A stretch of DNA of 64,000 bases from Pseudorhodoplanes sp. (GCA_032027085.1 JAVSMS010000001.1:3821730-3885729), one strand, 5' to 3'; counted from the first letter of the stretch, positions 28,839 through 37,968 are shown. The notes: generated from the letters alone by a model not told the origin. Numbers and translations are program-made.

Positions 28839-29186
28839 TCAGTAATCGTCGAGCTTGCCAAATTCGCAGCCCGGAGCGGCGTAGTAATATTTGCCGACGC
28901 CATAGGCGTCCTGGCGGATCACCGGGCTGCAGCGCGCCAGCCATTTGCGATCGCGCTCAAGCGCGGCCTCCAGCGCCTCGCCGCGCGGCTCTTCGACCTT
29001 GTAGATGCGCGCGATACCGCCGGGTCCGTTGCGCTCCATGAAAACGCAATTGGCGCTTCCGGTGAAGAAACTGCCGCCACTGATACAGCCGGCGCTGTAG
29101 GTGACGTCGGCCAGCGCCGATGTGAAAAACAAGGCCGGCAAGGCGATTCCGCCCGCCAGAGCCTGTACCCAACGCCCTGCTGACAT
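28839..29186 (-). CDS. Secreted hypothetical protein
   Basis: This 115-aa exported protein has a signal peptide MSAGRWVQALAGGIALPALFFTSALAD and a mature region with five cysteines that could form disulfides (SAGCISGG, ANCVFME, ARCSPVIR, APGCEFG). The ribosome site is GGGAGAG. No family recognised; the Cys spacing suggests a small periplasmic protein. It lies alone, upstream of a convergent stretch with no other gene. Confidence 0.7.
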   Translation of the reverse strand: MSAGRWVQALAGGIALPALFFTSALADVTYSAGCISGGSFFTGSANCVFMERNGPGGIARIYKVEEPRGEALEAALERDRKWLARCSPVIRQDAYGVGKYYYAAPGCEFGKLDDY

Positions 29187-29415
29187 CTGTCTCTCCCTGG
29201 AGCGGCTGCGATGCCGCCTTCGTTAATCCAGGGTAAAGATTGCAACCGAAATGCCAGCAAAAATGTGCCGCTTTGGCACAGAGCCTTGTGGAAGGTGCCG
29301 CGGCGGCTTGTGGAAAAGGTATCAGGACAGGGTAAGCACCCTGTCCTCTCACCCGTCCGCTCGCGGAATAGCCCCTGCGTGGGCAGGCTTGGCCCGCCCG
29401 CTCAGCCCCGCCGAA

Positions 29416-29871
29416 TCAGGCCAGGGCCGCCAGTTGCGGAAAGAAATGGGTCGCAATCTCGATCGGCTCGGCCATGACTGGCTCGATTTTTTCCTCGAAA
29501 AACTCACGGGCGGCGATCCAGGCCAACCCTATCTGGGCAAAAAACGACGACTTGCGTAGCCCGGAGGTCATCCGCACGGCTTTGTCGGCAATCACCGACA
29601 GGCAACAGTTTTCCGCGACCACATATCCCTGCCCGTCCTCGAGAATGTACTCGTTTCCCATACGGGTGATGCTGATCATGCAGTCGAGATCGGGCTGCGC
29701 GCTGAGAATGTAAAATTGCGGCTCTTTGCGCTCGGTTTCGCCGGTGTCCCAGTCGCAGGCGTCGCCATGGGCCTCATGGGCGGCGTAGATCGAGAGGAGT
29801 TGTGACATCTCGTCGGGATGCCAGAGGCCTGACGGGGTGTTCGAGCGCGGGATGAAGGGGACGATGGTCAT
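29416..29871 (-). CDS. Hypothetical protein coupled to XRE regulator
   Basis: This 151-aa soluble protein starts MTIVPFIPRSNTPSGLWHPDEMSQLLSIYAAHEAHGDACDWDTGETERKEP. Its ATG overlaps the stop of the upstream XRE regulator as ATGA, so the two are co-translated. Function unknown. The order HTH gene then a partner gene resembles small regulatory or toxin-antitoxin pairs, but no toxin motif is visible. 29187-29415 shows no gene. Confidence 0.65.
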   Translation of the reverse strand: MTIVPFIPRSNTPSGLWHPDEMSQLLSIYAAHEAHGDACDWDTGETERKEPQFYILSAQPDLDCMISITRMGNEYILEDGQGYVVAENCCLSVIADKAVRMTSGLRKSSFFAQIGLAWIAAREFFEEKIEPVMAEPIEIATHFFPQLAALA

Positions 29872-30173
29872 TTTTTTCCCTTGAACAGAAGCCGGTGCAG
29901 CTCGCGGTCGTAATACGACAGTAATTCCCGTGCAAATTCAGAGGGTTCTACACCAAGAGCCCTCGCCCATTCCTCCATGCTTTCACTCGGCACACGTCCG
30001 AACCCATTCTCAATTTGGGATATGAATGTATAGTACTTCAAGCCCAATTTCTGGGCCAGATCGATCTGCGACAATCCGGCCTTTTTTCGTAAATCCTGCA
30101 GCCAACGCCCTGCTTCCTTGCGCAATTGACGCGCCTCCGGGGCCGCTTTGGCGAAATGCATGGAAGTCCCCAT
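29868..30173 (-). CDS. XRE-family helix-turn-helix regulator
   Basis: This 101-aa DNA-binding protein has HTH region LQDLRKKAGLSQIDLAQKLGLKYYTFISQIENGFGRVPSESMEEWARALG (about residues 26-75), the Cro/CI fold. ATG 30173 is used; MHFAKAAP at 30161 is possible. It lies divergent to a membrane protein gene, with repeated half-sites in the gap, and overlaps its downstream partner. Probably autoregulatory. Confidence 0.88.
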   Translation of the reverse strand: MGTSMHFAKAAPEARQLRKEAGRWLQDLRKKAGLSQIDLAQKLGLKYYTFISQIENGFGRVPSESMEEWARALGVEPSEFARELLSYYDRELHRLLFKGKK

Positions 30174-30325
30174 CTTCGAAACCTATTGAGTGATACCGTA
30201 TTTCAATTGTACTGAAGGTTTCAGAACCGCTAAACTTTGCTTTGAGTAACGGTTCCAGTCGAAACTATAGGTATCACGTTTCGACTGACGTGGAAATCGC
30301 GGCTGGGTGCCGCGCGGAGGACGCC
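30174..30325. promoter_or_regulatory. Divergent promoter region with repeated half-sites
   Basis: The AT-richer gap between the XRE gene and the membrane protein holds TGATACC (30192-30198) and its inverse GGTATCA (30270-30276), TCGAAAC/GTTTCGA arms around 30259-30284, and GAACCG/CGGTTC arms around 30224-30255. Such nested inverted repeats are typical operators for XRE regulators; no binding data are available. Confidence 0.35.
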
Positions 30326-30661
30326 ATGCCGGTCGATCTGGGGCGCACGGCCCCGCAGGCCGTAAACGGCCCGCAAACGCTGGCTCTCGCGACATTGCTT
30401 GCGGGGTTCGGCGCTTTCGGTCTTTTGGTCCTGTTTCTGCCGCCGCCGCTGATCCTGCCGGCGATCAGCACCTTGCTGCTCATCGCCGCGGGCGGAATCG
30501 CCCTGATCGCCTGGCGCCGGCCCTGCCCCCACCGGTCATTGCTCAGCTACTGGGATCTCGCCGGCGCCGTGACCTTCATCGGCATTGCCGCGGCCCTCAT
30601 GAGCGAACCCGATCAGGCGCTGCCGCTGCTCGAGGCCTCGCGCACCGCGAGCCCGGAATAA
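30326..30661 (+). CDS. Small hypothetical membrane protein
   Basis: This 111-aa inner-membrane protein has an ATG at 30326 with GGAGG 5 bases upstream. Three hydrophobic segments are visible (LALATLLAGFGAFGLLVLFL, LILPAISTLLLIAAGGIALIAW, LAGAVTFIGIAAALM). No family recognised. It is divergent from the XRE regulator and 53 bases before terC. Confidence 0.65.
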   Translation: MPVDLGRTAPQAVNGPQTLALATLLAGFGAFGLLVLFLPPPLILPAISTLLLIAAGGIALIAWRRPCPHRSLLSYWDLAGAVTFIGIAAALMSEPDQALPLLEASRTASPE

Positions 30662-30714
30662 CCCGACCATAGACCCGGACGTGCGCATGCCGTCCTCGGA
30701 CTAATGAGGCAGAC

Positions 30715-31410
30715 GTGAATATCTACAATGACCTTGTGACCCTGTTCGAATATCAGAACCTGGTCGCGCTCGCTCAGATCATCATTATCGACTTCGTGCT
30801 GGCCGGCGACAATGCCATCGTCGTCGGGCTGGCAGCGTCGCGCGTTGCGCCCGAATTGCGCTTGAGAGTGATCTTCTGGGGCATCGCCGGCGCCGTGGTG
30901 CTGCGTATCATGTTCGCGGCGGTCGCGACCCAGTTGCTCACCATTGTCGGTCTGACGCTGGCCGGCGGCATCCTGCTGCTATGGGTGTGCTGGAAAATGT
31001 ACCGTGAGATTTCGGCGCACCAGCCGCAACCGGCGCTGGCCGGCCACCCGCACGGTGCCGACTCGCCCGACTACAAGGGCGTCACCGTTGGCGCGGCAAT
31101 CCTGCAAGTCATCATCGCCGACGTCTCGATGTCGCTGGACAACGTGCTCGCGGTGGCCGGCGCCGCCAAGGGCAACGTGGTCGTGCTGGCGATCGGTCTC
31201 ACGGTCGCGATCGTGTTCATGGCCGTCGCATCCGCCATGATCGCGAAACTGCTCGCGCGCTACCACTGGATCACCTGGATCGGCCTTGCCATCATTCTCT
31301 ATGTCGCGCTGGAAATGATCTGGAAGGGGACGCATCAAGTCGGCTGCAGCCTGGTGCCGCAGCAGGTCTGCGACTCCGGGGTTTTGGCGACGCTCAGCGC
31401 GCTACTCTGA
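30715..31410 (+). CDS. TerC/YjbE-family integral membrane protein
   Basis: This 231-aa protein of the TerC superfamily has about seven spans and the two paired acidic motifs DFVLAGDNAIVVG (residues 26-38) and DVSMSLDNVLAVA (about 137-149), which are thought to bind a divalent cation. YjbE-type members are linked to manganese export or metal loading of secreted proteins. Start is GTG 30715 with GAGG upstream. A strong terminator follows. No yybP-type riboswitch was seen in the 53-base leader. Confidence 0.85.
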   Translation: MNIYNDLVTLFEYQNLVALAQIIIIDFVLAGDNAIVVGLAASRVAPELRLRVIFWGIAGAVVLRIMFAAVATQLLTIVGLTLAGGILLLWVCWKMYREISAHQPQPALAGHPHGADSPDYKGVTVGAAILQVIIADVSMSLDNVLAVAGAAKGNVVVLAIGLTVAIVFMAVASAMIAKLLARYHWITWIGLAIILYVALEMIWKGTHQVGCSLVPQQVCDSGVLATLSALL

Positions 31411-31432
31411 TCCCGCACGTGTCTTGTGCTTC

Positions 31433-31462
31433 AAGGCCGGGAACAAATTCCCGGCCTTTTGC
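31433..31462 (+). terminator. Rho-independent terminator after terC
   Basis: The stem AAGGCCGGGA (31433-31442) pairs with TCCCGGCCTT (31449-31458) around a 6-base loop, followed by TTT. It ends the terC transcript and overlaps the earliest possible start of the next gene, which argues for a later start there. Confidence 0.85.
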
Positions 31463-31505
31463 ATTGCTCCCGACGCCGACCGGTTCGCAGCGGACGAATG
31501 CGGCT

Positions 31506-32633
31506 GTGGAGCCAGCGCCTTTGAATATCGAGCCGAAATCCTCGTCATGGAATTGGGGGACGCGCACTTTCCGGTTCGGCGCGCGCAATCCGGCCCCGCT
31601 GGAAGATGCCGCCACGTTCTGGAGGGTGACGGCGCAGATGGCCACCATCGTGATGGCTGTCATCATGTTCGGCGCCTTCCTCTATGTCGCGCGGGCGCTG
31701 CTGGTGCCTATCCTCGCCGCGCTGGTGGTCAGCCTGACGCTTGGACCTTTGTCCGCCCGTGCGATCAAGGCCGGCTGGCCCGCCTGGCTGCCCGCCATCG
31801 CCATCGTAGTGATGCTGGCGGCCCTGCTTTACCTGATGGCGATCATTCTGGTCGAGCCGGCATCCGATTTCATCGCCCGCTCGGACCAGATCAGCAACAC
31901 GATCAAGGAAAAATTCCGCTTCATGGATCGCCCGCTCCTCGCCTGGCGCGAACTGCAGACCGCCATTTTGGGCGGCTCAGGCGTAAAGGTCGAGGTCAGC
32001 GACAACAAGATGCTGGAAGGCATCGTCATCGCCTTGCCAAATGCGGCGCTGCAATTGGTGCTGTTCTTCGCGACTTTGTTCTTTCTCGTTTTCGGCCGGC
32101 AGGCCTTTCGCCGCTACATCGTCAATCTGTTCGCAAGCCGCGCCGGCCGCTTGCGGGCGTTGAGGATCGCCAACGACGTCGAGGAGAATCTCAGCGTCTA
32201 TCTGATCACCGTGACGGTGATCAATGCCGGCGTCGGCCTCGTCATCACCACGATCACCTTTGCAATGGGATTCCCGGCGCCGCTTCTCTGGGGCGTGCTC
32301 GCCTTTCTGCTCAATTACATTCCCTATGTCGGCCCGGGCATCATGCACGTGACGCTGTTTATCATCGGGCTGCTGACATTTCCCACCTTGCTGCCGGCGC
32401 TGGCCGCACCGCTGCTTTTCATGACCTTCACATTCTTTGAAGGCCATTTCCTTGTACCAGCCATCATCGGGCGTCAGTTGCTGCTGCATCCGCTGGCAGT
32501 GTTTCTGTCGCTGGCCTTCTGGGCCTGGCTGTGGGGGCCGGTCGGCGCATTTCTGGCGACGCCGATCCTCATCATCGCCATCGTGGCCATCGATCACATT
32601 TATCCGCGCGGCCTCAAGATGTTGCCGCGCTGA
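31506..32633 (+). CDS. AI-2E transporter family (PerM/YdiK-type) permease
   Basis: This membrane protein of the AI-2E exporter-like (PF01594) family has about eight spans. Signatures include the N-terminal pair of spans (FLYVARALLVPILAALVVSLTLGPL), the long periplasmic/coiled segment around FIARSDQISNTIKEKF, and the conserved VLAFLLNYIPYVGPGIMHV and GHFLVPAIIGRQLLLHPLAVFLSLAFW. Substrate cannot be assigned; the family includes AI-2 exporters and Na/H antiporters. The start is uncertain: GTG 31506 or TTG 31521 with GGAG upstream; frames upstream of 31462 would run through the terminator. Confidence 0.82.
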   Translation: MEPAPLNIEPKSSSWNWGTRTFRFGARNPAPLEDAATFWRVTAQMATIVMAVIMFGAFLYVARALLVPILAALVVSLTLGPLSARAIKAGWPAWLPAIAIVVMLAALLYLMAIILVEPASDFIARSDQISNTIKEKFRFMDRPLLAWRELQTAILGGSGVKVEVSDNKMLEGIVIALPNAALQLVLFFATLFFLVFGRQAFRRYIVNLFASRAGRLRALRIANDVEENLSVYLITVTVINAGVGLVITTITFAMGFPAPLLWGVLAFLLNYIPYVGPGIMHVTLFIIGLLTFPTLLPALAAPLLFMTFTFFEGHFLVPAIIGRQLLLHPLAVFLSLAFWAWLWGPVGAFLATPILIIAIVAIDHIYPRGLKMLPR

Positions 32634-32835
32634 CTGCGACCAAGGTCGATACGCCGCAAAAGCATGGCTTCAATTCGCGTATGCCGGCCTTCGTTTGCAA
32701 CAACCGAATTGAAAAAACGGACGCGCCTGCACAGGTCACGGCGGGGCACCGGTCTGTCGTTGCGGCGTGATGCGCGATCTTCTGATCGACCAACTCTGCG
32801 CCGCGCGTCGGACTAAAGCAGTCGGAGATTTTGTC

Positions 32836-33090
32836 ATGTTTGCCAAACTCAAGATGGTTCTTTCTGCCGCCTTGCTGCTGGGCACGGCCTCGGCCGCGCT
32901 CGCGGATGCGACCGAAGATTACTCAAATTATCCCCTCGCCAACGCCTACAAGTATTGCGATCGCGGCAATGCATTTGCCTGTCAGCAGGCACGGCGGCTC
33001 GGCGGCGAGGAAAATGCCAGAAGCGCCTACGGCGCTGCTTACCCCGTCACCCCCGCCCCGGTCCTTCGCTCAAGGCATCGCGCCAGGTAG
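32836..33090 (+). CDS. Small secreted hypothetical protein
   Basis: This 84-aa protein has a signal peptide (MFAKLKMVLSAALLLGTASAALAD) and a short mature chain (ATEDYSNYPLANAYKYCDRGNAFACQQARRLGGEENARS). The last 20 residues look unlike coding sequence, whereas the +1 frame after about 33050 reads SFAQGIAPGSGTSSADRLD and beyond, so a frameshift near the C-rich run is possible. Family not recognised. Confidence 0.55.
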   Translation: MFAKLKMVLSAALLLGTASAALADATEDYSNYPLANAYKYCDRGNAFACQQARRLGGEENARSAYGAAYPVTPAPVLRSRHRAR

Positions 33091-33209
33091 CGGCACGTCC
33101 TCTGCGGATCGCCTCGATCCTGCTTACAAGTCCGCCAATGTCGATCTTGCGGAGACTGAAAAGCTCCGCAAGATTGACGGCCGTTCTCAGCCAGGCAGAG
33201 TGAGCGTGT

Positions 33210-34193
33210 CTAATTCGCCAGTTTCGCGCCCGCATCCGCGACCGCCTTCGACCAGCGTGCCAGCTCTCTCTTGTTCAGCTCCAGCAGATCTGCGGGCGAA
33301 CCGCTGACCGGATCGATGCCCTGCATCGCCAGGCTCTTCTTCACCTCGGGCGAGTTGATGATGCCGGCAATGATGGTGTTGAGCTTGCCGACCACGTCGG
33401 CCGGCGTTTTCGCCGGCGCGTAGACACCGAACCAGGCCGACACTTCGAAATCGTCCATCCCCGCCTCCTTCATGACGGGAACGTCGGGCAGCGCATCGAT
33501 GCGGCTCGCGCTGGTGATGGCGATGGCGCGCAGCTTGCCTTCCTTGATATGCGGCAACAGCGGCAGATAGTGGTAGAACATGAACTGCGTTTCTCCGCGC
33601 AACAGATCGGTGATCGCCTGCGCGCCGCCGCGATAGGGAATATGCGTCGCCTGCAGCCCGTTGCGGGCGGCGAACATCGCGCCGGAGAGGTGATTGGACG
33701 TGCCGTTGCCGGACGATCCGTAATTCACCTTGCCGGGATTGGCGCGGACATAGGCGATCAATTCCTTGACGTTTTTTGCCGGCAGCGACGGGTTTATCAC
33801 CAGCACGTTCGGCGCCGTGCCGAACTGGATGATCGGCGCAAAATCCGCAATCGGATCGTAGTTGATCTTGGCGTAGACCGCCGGATTGATCGAATGGGTG
33901 CCGATCGTTCCCATCAGCAATGTGTAGCCATCGGGCGCCGCGCGCGCGACCGCTTCGGTGCCGATGGTGCCGCCCGCCCCACCGCGATTGTCGACCACGA
34001 CATTCTGACCCAGCGACTTGGCGAGTTCGTCGGACAGGATGCGGCCGACAAGGTCGGTCGTGCTGCCGGCCGGGAACGGTACGACGAGCGTCACCGGGCG
34101 GCTTGGGAAATTTTGCGCTATGGCAGCCGACACCCAGCAGCACGCCGCCAAAACCGCAAGGCATGTTACCCGATTGACGATCCGCTGGCCCAT
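33210..34193 (-). CDS. Tripartite tricarboxylate transporter substrate-binding protein (TctC/Bug family)
   Basis: This is a periplasmic binding protein of about 327 aa with a signal peptide (MGQRIVNRVTCLAVLAACCWVSAAIAQN). The Bug-family core is evident: FPSRPVTLVVPFPAGSTTDLVGRILSDELAKSLGQNVVVDNRGGAGGTIGTEAVARAAPDGYTLLMGT and NYGSSGNGTSNHLSGAMF. These proteins bind carboxylates for TctAB-type transporters or act alone as sensors; no tctAB gene is nearby, which is common for this expanded family. Two adjacent ATGs exist; 34193 fits the GGGAGG site better than 34196. Confidence 0.88.
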   Translation of the reverse strand: MGQRIVNRVTCLAVLAACCWVSAAIAQNFPSRPVTLVVPFPAGSTTDLVGRILSDELAKSLGQNVVVDNRGGAGGTIGTEAVARAAPDGYTLLMGTIGTHSINPAVYAKINYDPIADFAPIIQFGTAPNVLVINPSLPAKNVKELIAYVRANPGKVNYGSSGNGTSNHLSGAMFAARNGLQATHIPYRGGAQAITDLLRGETQFMFYHYLPLLPHIKEGKLRAIAITSASRIDALPDVPVMKEAGMDDFEVSAWFGVYAPAKTPADVVGKLNTIIAGIINSPEVKKSLAMQGIDPVSGSPADLLELNKRELARWSKAVADAGAKLAN

Positions 34194-34388
34194 CATGTCC
34201 TCCCGTATATTCTTGTCTTGCGATTTCATTGAATGCGCGAAGACTAGCGGGAAGCTCGCCGCTGAAACAAGACGCGGTCTGACGATCAAGTGTTTGTGCA
34301 CACGGCCCACCGGGATGAACTGGAATATGCGTGGGCCACGGGTGTTGGTGGTGGTCGATTGGACGGCACTTCACGAAAGGAGGATCGC

Positions 34389-35368
34389 ATGACTGCTTTG
34401 TCACGCCGCGCGCTGTTTGCAGCTTCTGCCGCTGCCGCAACCTTGCCGTTTTTCGGCACAACGCTTGCGCGGGCCGCAGCTCCTGCGGCGGGAAAGCAGG
34501 GACCCGGATTTTACAGATTCAGGATCGGTGATTACGAAATCACCGCCATCAATGACGGAACCTGGTACCGCGCGTTGGATGATAAGTTTGTGCGCAACGC
34601 AGCCTTTGCCGAAGTCCAGAAGGCGCTGAGCGAGGCCTTCCTCCCGACCGACAAGCTGCCAATCCCGTTCACGGCGCTGGTGGTGAATACCGGATCAAAG
34701 CTTATTGCGCTCGACACAGGCACCGGCGGCCAGTTGGGATCGATGGCGCCGCAATCGGGTACCTTCGCCGCCAATCTTGCGGCGGCCGGCATCGATCCGA
34801 AATCAATCGACACCATCGTCATCTCGCATTTCCATCCCGACCACATCAACGGCATCAAGACCAAGGACAACGCACTGTTCTTCCCCAATGCCGAGATCAA
34901 CGTGCCGGCACCGGAATGGGCGTTCTGGATGGATGACGGCAACATGAGCAAGGCGCCGGAAGCGGTGCAGGGCTCCTTCCGCAATGCGCGCCGCATCTTC
35001 GCCGACATCGCCAAGGATGTGAAACGCTTCGAGCCCGGCAAGGAGGTCGCACCGGGCATCACGTCGATCGCCGCGTTCGGAATACGCTCGGCCACACGGC
35101 CTACACTATCGCCTCTGGCAACCAGTCAATGCTCTATCTGGCGGACACCACCAACAATCCCTGGCTGTTTGTGCGCAATCCGGGGTGGCAGGCGATCTTC
35201 GACATGGACGGCAACATGGCCGCCGACAACCGCAAGCGCCTGCTCGACCGCGCCTCGGCCGACCGGATGCTGGTGCACGGCTATCATTTCCCCTTCCCGG
35301 CCTCGGGCTACATCACCAAAACCGCGGCCGGCTATGATCTCATGCCGGTGATGTGGGCACCGATGTGA
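34389..35368 (+). pseudogene. Tat-exported metallo-beta-lactamase-fold hydrolase, frameshifted
   Basis: The ATG at 34389 has an AGGAGG ribosome site. The product begins with a twin-arginine signal (MTALSRRALFAASAAAATL), then an MBL fold: VVNTGSKLIALDTGTGG, and the zinc motif ISHFHPDHINGI at about residues 146-157. At 35081/35082 a base is missing: GTTCGGAATACGC would need one C to read AFGHTLGHTAYTIASG. After that the correct product continues in the next frame (SMLYLADTTNNPWLFVRNP... to MPVMWAPM, stop 35368). Without the base the second zinc-ligand region is lost. Either a recent pseudogene or a sequencing indel. Confidence 0.8.
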
Positions 35369-35390
35369 AGTCTGCTTGTGCGAGACATGA

Positions 35391-35416
35391 AAAGGGCCGC
35401 AGCGATGCGGCCCTTT
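35391..35416. terminator. Bidirectional terminator between convergent genes
   Basis: AAAGGGCCGC (35391-35400) pairs with GCGGCCCTTT (35407-35416), extended by A35401-T35406 over a GCGA tetraloop. A/T runs on both flanks let it end both the hydrolase transcript and the TonB receptor transcript. Confidence 0.85.
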
Positions 35417-35427
35417 CGTTGCGCTGA

Positions 35428-37533
35428 TCACCATTTCACGCCGGCGCGCACCAGGAAGGTGCGGCCAGGCTGGGGATAGGCATTGTAGACATTCAATCTG
35501 CTGCCCGGTCCGAATGGGAATGCACTGGCGATTGCATAGTCGAAATAGTCTTCGTCGAAGAGATTGAGCACTGACACCGACCAGAAGAACTGATCGAGCT
35601 GGCCGCCGAGCCGCACGTCCACCGTGGTGAAGGATGGGATCAGCGGCTGCAGATTTATCTGGTCGTTATCCATGCGGCGCGAGCCGACAAAGCGGACTAC
35701 GCCATCGAAGGTCAGGTATTTCTGCCAGATGTCCCATGCTAGTCCCACGCTGCCGGTGTGTTTCGACACCAGGGGCACTTCGTTGCCGGCGAAACGACCC
35801 TCGCGAAACGTCGCATTCGTATAGGCATAGCCGCCAGTCAGGCGCAGCGCGTCACTGAAATGATAGATCACACTTGTCTCATGGCCCCAGCGCCGGGTCG
35901 GGTCCAGATTCGTATTGGTCGACGTGGCCGGACTGAAGTGAATCTCATTCTCCAGCCGCATGTCATAGATGCTCCACTGCGCTTCCAGCGGACCGGCGCG
36001 GCCGCGCAATCCGATCTCCATGTCGTGCGAGGTCTGCGCCTTCAGATCGAAGGTCGTCGGCGTCAAGGGAAAGCTCGGCGCCATCGCCACCCGCTCGTCG
36101 ACATTGGGCGTGCGGAAACTGCGGGCCGCGCGGCCGAAGATTGCGAGGGCAGGATTAAACCGATGCTCGAAGCCCGCGTGTAGCGCATAATTGGTATCGG
36201 TCGTATCGAGCGGCAGTCCCTCAATGCCATTCGGGAAACAAACACCGCCGAAACAGAAGGCGGCGCCCGGCGCGTTGACATCGAACCGGTCGCGCGCCGA
36301 AAGCTTCATCCACTCCACCCGGCCCCCGAAAGAGACATCTGTATCCGGCCGCACCCCGACCGTGTTCTGCCCGTATCCGGCAAGGGTCTGCTGCAGCAAT
36401 GCGTAGCGATGGATGGGCGCTTCACCCTTGAAGCGGCTGCGGTCCTGATCGAAGTCAGCATTGTAATAGTCGATGCCCGCGATCAGTCTGGACGGCATGC
36501 CGAACAGATCGTGCTGATGGATGATGCGCGGCGTGATCGAAGCAGTGGTCAAGGTCGTATCGAGGTAATTCTCCTGGAATTCCAGCAGAGCGGCCGCCTG
36601 CTGTCCTTTCCAGCGCACGCCGCCATCGACGATCAACTCAGTCGATGGGTTCAGCATGCGGGTGAAGCCAGCAGTTGCGATCAAACCCTGCTTGTCCGCA
36701 TAGTCGTTCGGTGTTGTGGCGCCGCGGCGGTCCGTGACCAGCTGATTGATCCCCATCGCAGGATCGACCCTGCGTGCCCCCGGCAAGCCGAGTTTCTGGT
36801 CGTCAGCGGAAAGTGTGAGGAAAGCGCTGCCTTGCGCGTCGCTGTAACGGATGTCCGCAATACCGTTGCGCTGCCGATATTCGTTATTCTCGCGATAGCC
36901 ATCGGAATTGATCGCATTGCCGTAAGCCGACGCGGTCCAACCGCCGCTTGATCCATGTGCTGACGCGCTACCCTCCCTTTGCCCGAATGATCCGAAGGCA
37001 GCTTCGACCCGCGCCGATGCGGGGAGTCCAATATTCTTCTTGGTGACGATGTTGACTACGCCGCCCACGGCGTTGTCGCCGTAAAGCACGGCACCGCTAT
37101 TGCCGCGCGTGATCTCGATCCGCTCGATGCTCTGGCGTGGGATCGCTGCAAGATCGACACCAGCGAGATCGACATCCGTCAGGCGCCGCCCGTCGATCAG
37201 GACCAGCGTATTGGACGGCGCCGCAGCACCGAAGCCGCGGATATCGATGACCGTCCTCGCCCCGTTGACAGCGCCGAATGTGCTCCAAGTCTGCACGCCG
37301 GGTTGACGCGACAATATCTCCTGCAGGCTTTCGGCGGGCGTCCGTTCAATTTCTTCGGCTGTGATGACACTTGTAGATGTACCGACAATGCCCTTGCCCA
37401 GCCGGCTGTCAGTCACATTGATCGTCGACAAAATTTCGGGCGACTGCGCGCCCGCTTGCCCGCCCGGCACCGCCGCCGCGAACGCCGCTAGCGCCAGTGC
37501 GCCAGCCGCTTGTTTGAATGAAATTTCCCCCAT
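35428..37533 (-). CDS. TonB-dependent outer membrane receptor (BtuB-like, cobalamin-controlled)
   Basis: This 701-aa outer-membrane receptor has a signal peptide (MGEISFKQAAGALALAAFAAAVPGGQAGAQ), a TonB-box-like EILSTINVTDS, a plug domain (SVITAEEIERTPAESLQEILSRQPGVQTW ... LVLIDGRRLTDVDLAGVDLAAIPRQSIERIEITRGNSGAVLYGDNAVGGVVNIVTKK) and a 22-strand barrel ending GRTFLVRAGVKW. A cobalamin riboswitch upstream points to vitamin B12 or another corrinoid as the substrate. No btuFCD or TonB gene lies beside it. Start ATG 37531-37533; the longer frame reaches into the leader. Confidence 0.9.
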   Translation of the reverse strand: MGEISFKQAAGALALAAFAAAVPGGQAGAQSPEILSTINVTDSRLGKGIVGTSTSVITAEEIERTPAESLQEILSRQPGVQTWSTFGAVNGARTVIDIRGFGAAAPSNTLVLIDGRRLTDVDLAGVDLAAIPRQSIERIEITRGNSGAVLYGDNAVGGVVNIVTKKNIGLPASARVEAAFGSFGQREGSASAHGSSGGWTASAYGNAINSDGYRENNEYRQRNGIADIRYSDAQGSAFLTLSADDQKLGLPGARRVDPAMGINQLVTDRRGATTPNDYADKQGLIATAGFTRMLNPSTELIVDGGVRWKGQQAAALLEFQENYLDTTLTTASITPRIIHQHDLFGMPSRLIAGIDYYNADFDQDRSRFKGEAPIHRYALLQQTLAGYGQNTVGVRPDTDVSFGGRVEWMKLSARDRFDVNAPGAAFCFGGVCFPNGIEGLPLDTTDTNYALHAGFEHRFNPALAIFGRAARSFRTPNVDERVAMAPSFPLTPTTFDLKAQTSHDMEIGLRGRAGPLEAQWSIYDMRLENEIHFSPATSTNTNLDPTRRWGHETSVIYHFSDALRLTGGYAYTNATFREGRFAGNEVPLVSKHTGSVGLAWDIWQKYLTFDGVVRFVGSRRMDNDQINLQPLIPSFTTVDVRLGGQLDQFFWSVSVLNLFDEDYFDYAIASAFPFGPGSRLNVYNAYPQPGRTFLVRAGVKW

Positions 37534-37768
37534 AACACGTCCTTCGTCTGGCCTCGCCTTGCGAGGTCCGGGTGAACACACCCGACGCGAAGGACACGAA
37601 GACGCAACACCGCTACGCACCGCCACAACGGCGATCCGCAAGCGGTCCACACCGTTCGCTCCTGGAAGGTCATGTGAGGAAAACTCGCACGGCCCCCGCG
37701 TCGGTATCGACGTCACCGCTGCGAAAGACCGCTCCGTATGGACGCCCCGCCCACCGGTTGGGTGACCG

Positions 37769-37968
37769 CGCTGGCAGGTCTCCTGGCTTGCGGGTCCTTA
37801 CCTTCCTCCGGCCTTCCCGGTCGCCGGTTGCCCGGCTTTTCCAGTGGCCATTGCGGACGAAGGCTCGCCGCTTACAGTTGCGGGGGCAGCCACGGCTCTG
37901 CCGGTCAGACCGGCGACTTCCGTGTTCCCTCTTGCCTCCCCGGTGCGACGCGGGGAACCAGCACGTGC
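37769..37968 (-). promoter_or_regulatory. Cobalamin (B12) riboswitch
   Basis: On the minus strand the leader contains the conserved B12-box features: GGCCACTGG, then CGACCGGGAAGGC, then the 3' AAGCCAGGAGACCTGCC near 37772-37788. The 5' part has GCAAGAGGGAACACGG. It lies about 235 bases before the TonB receptor ATG, with small hairpins (CCTCGC/GCGAGG at 37552-37566) that could be the expression platform. High adenosylcobalamin is expected to switch the receptor off. Confidence 0.93.

Noticed and set aside
30661-30714. yybP-ykoY (manganese) riboswitch before terC
   Set aside because: The 53-base gap is too short and lacks the aptamer core.
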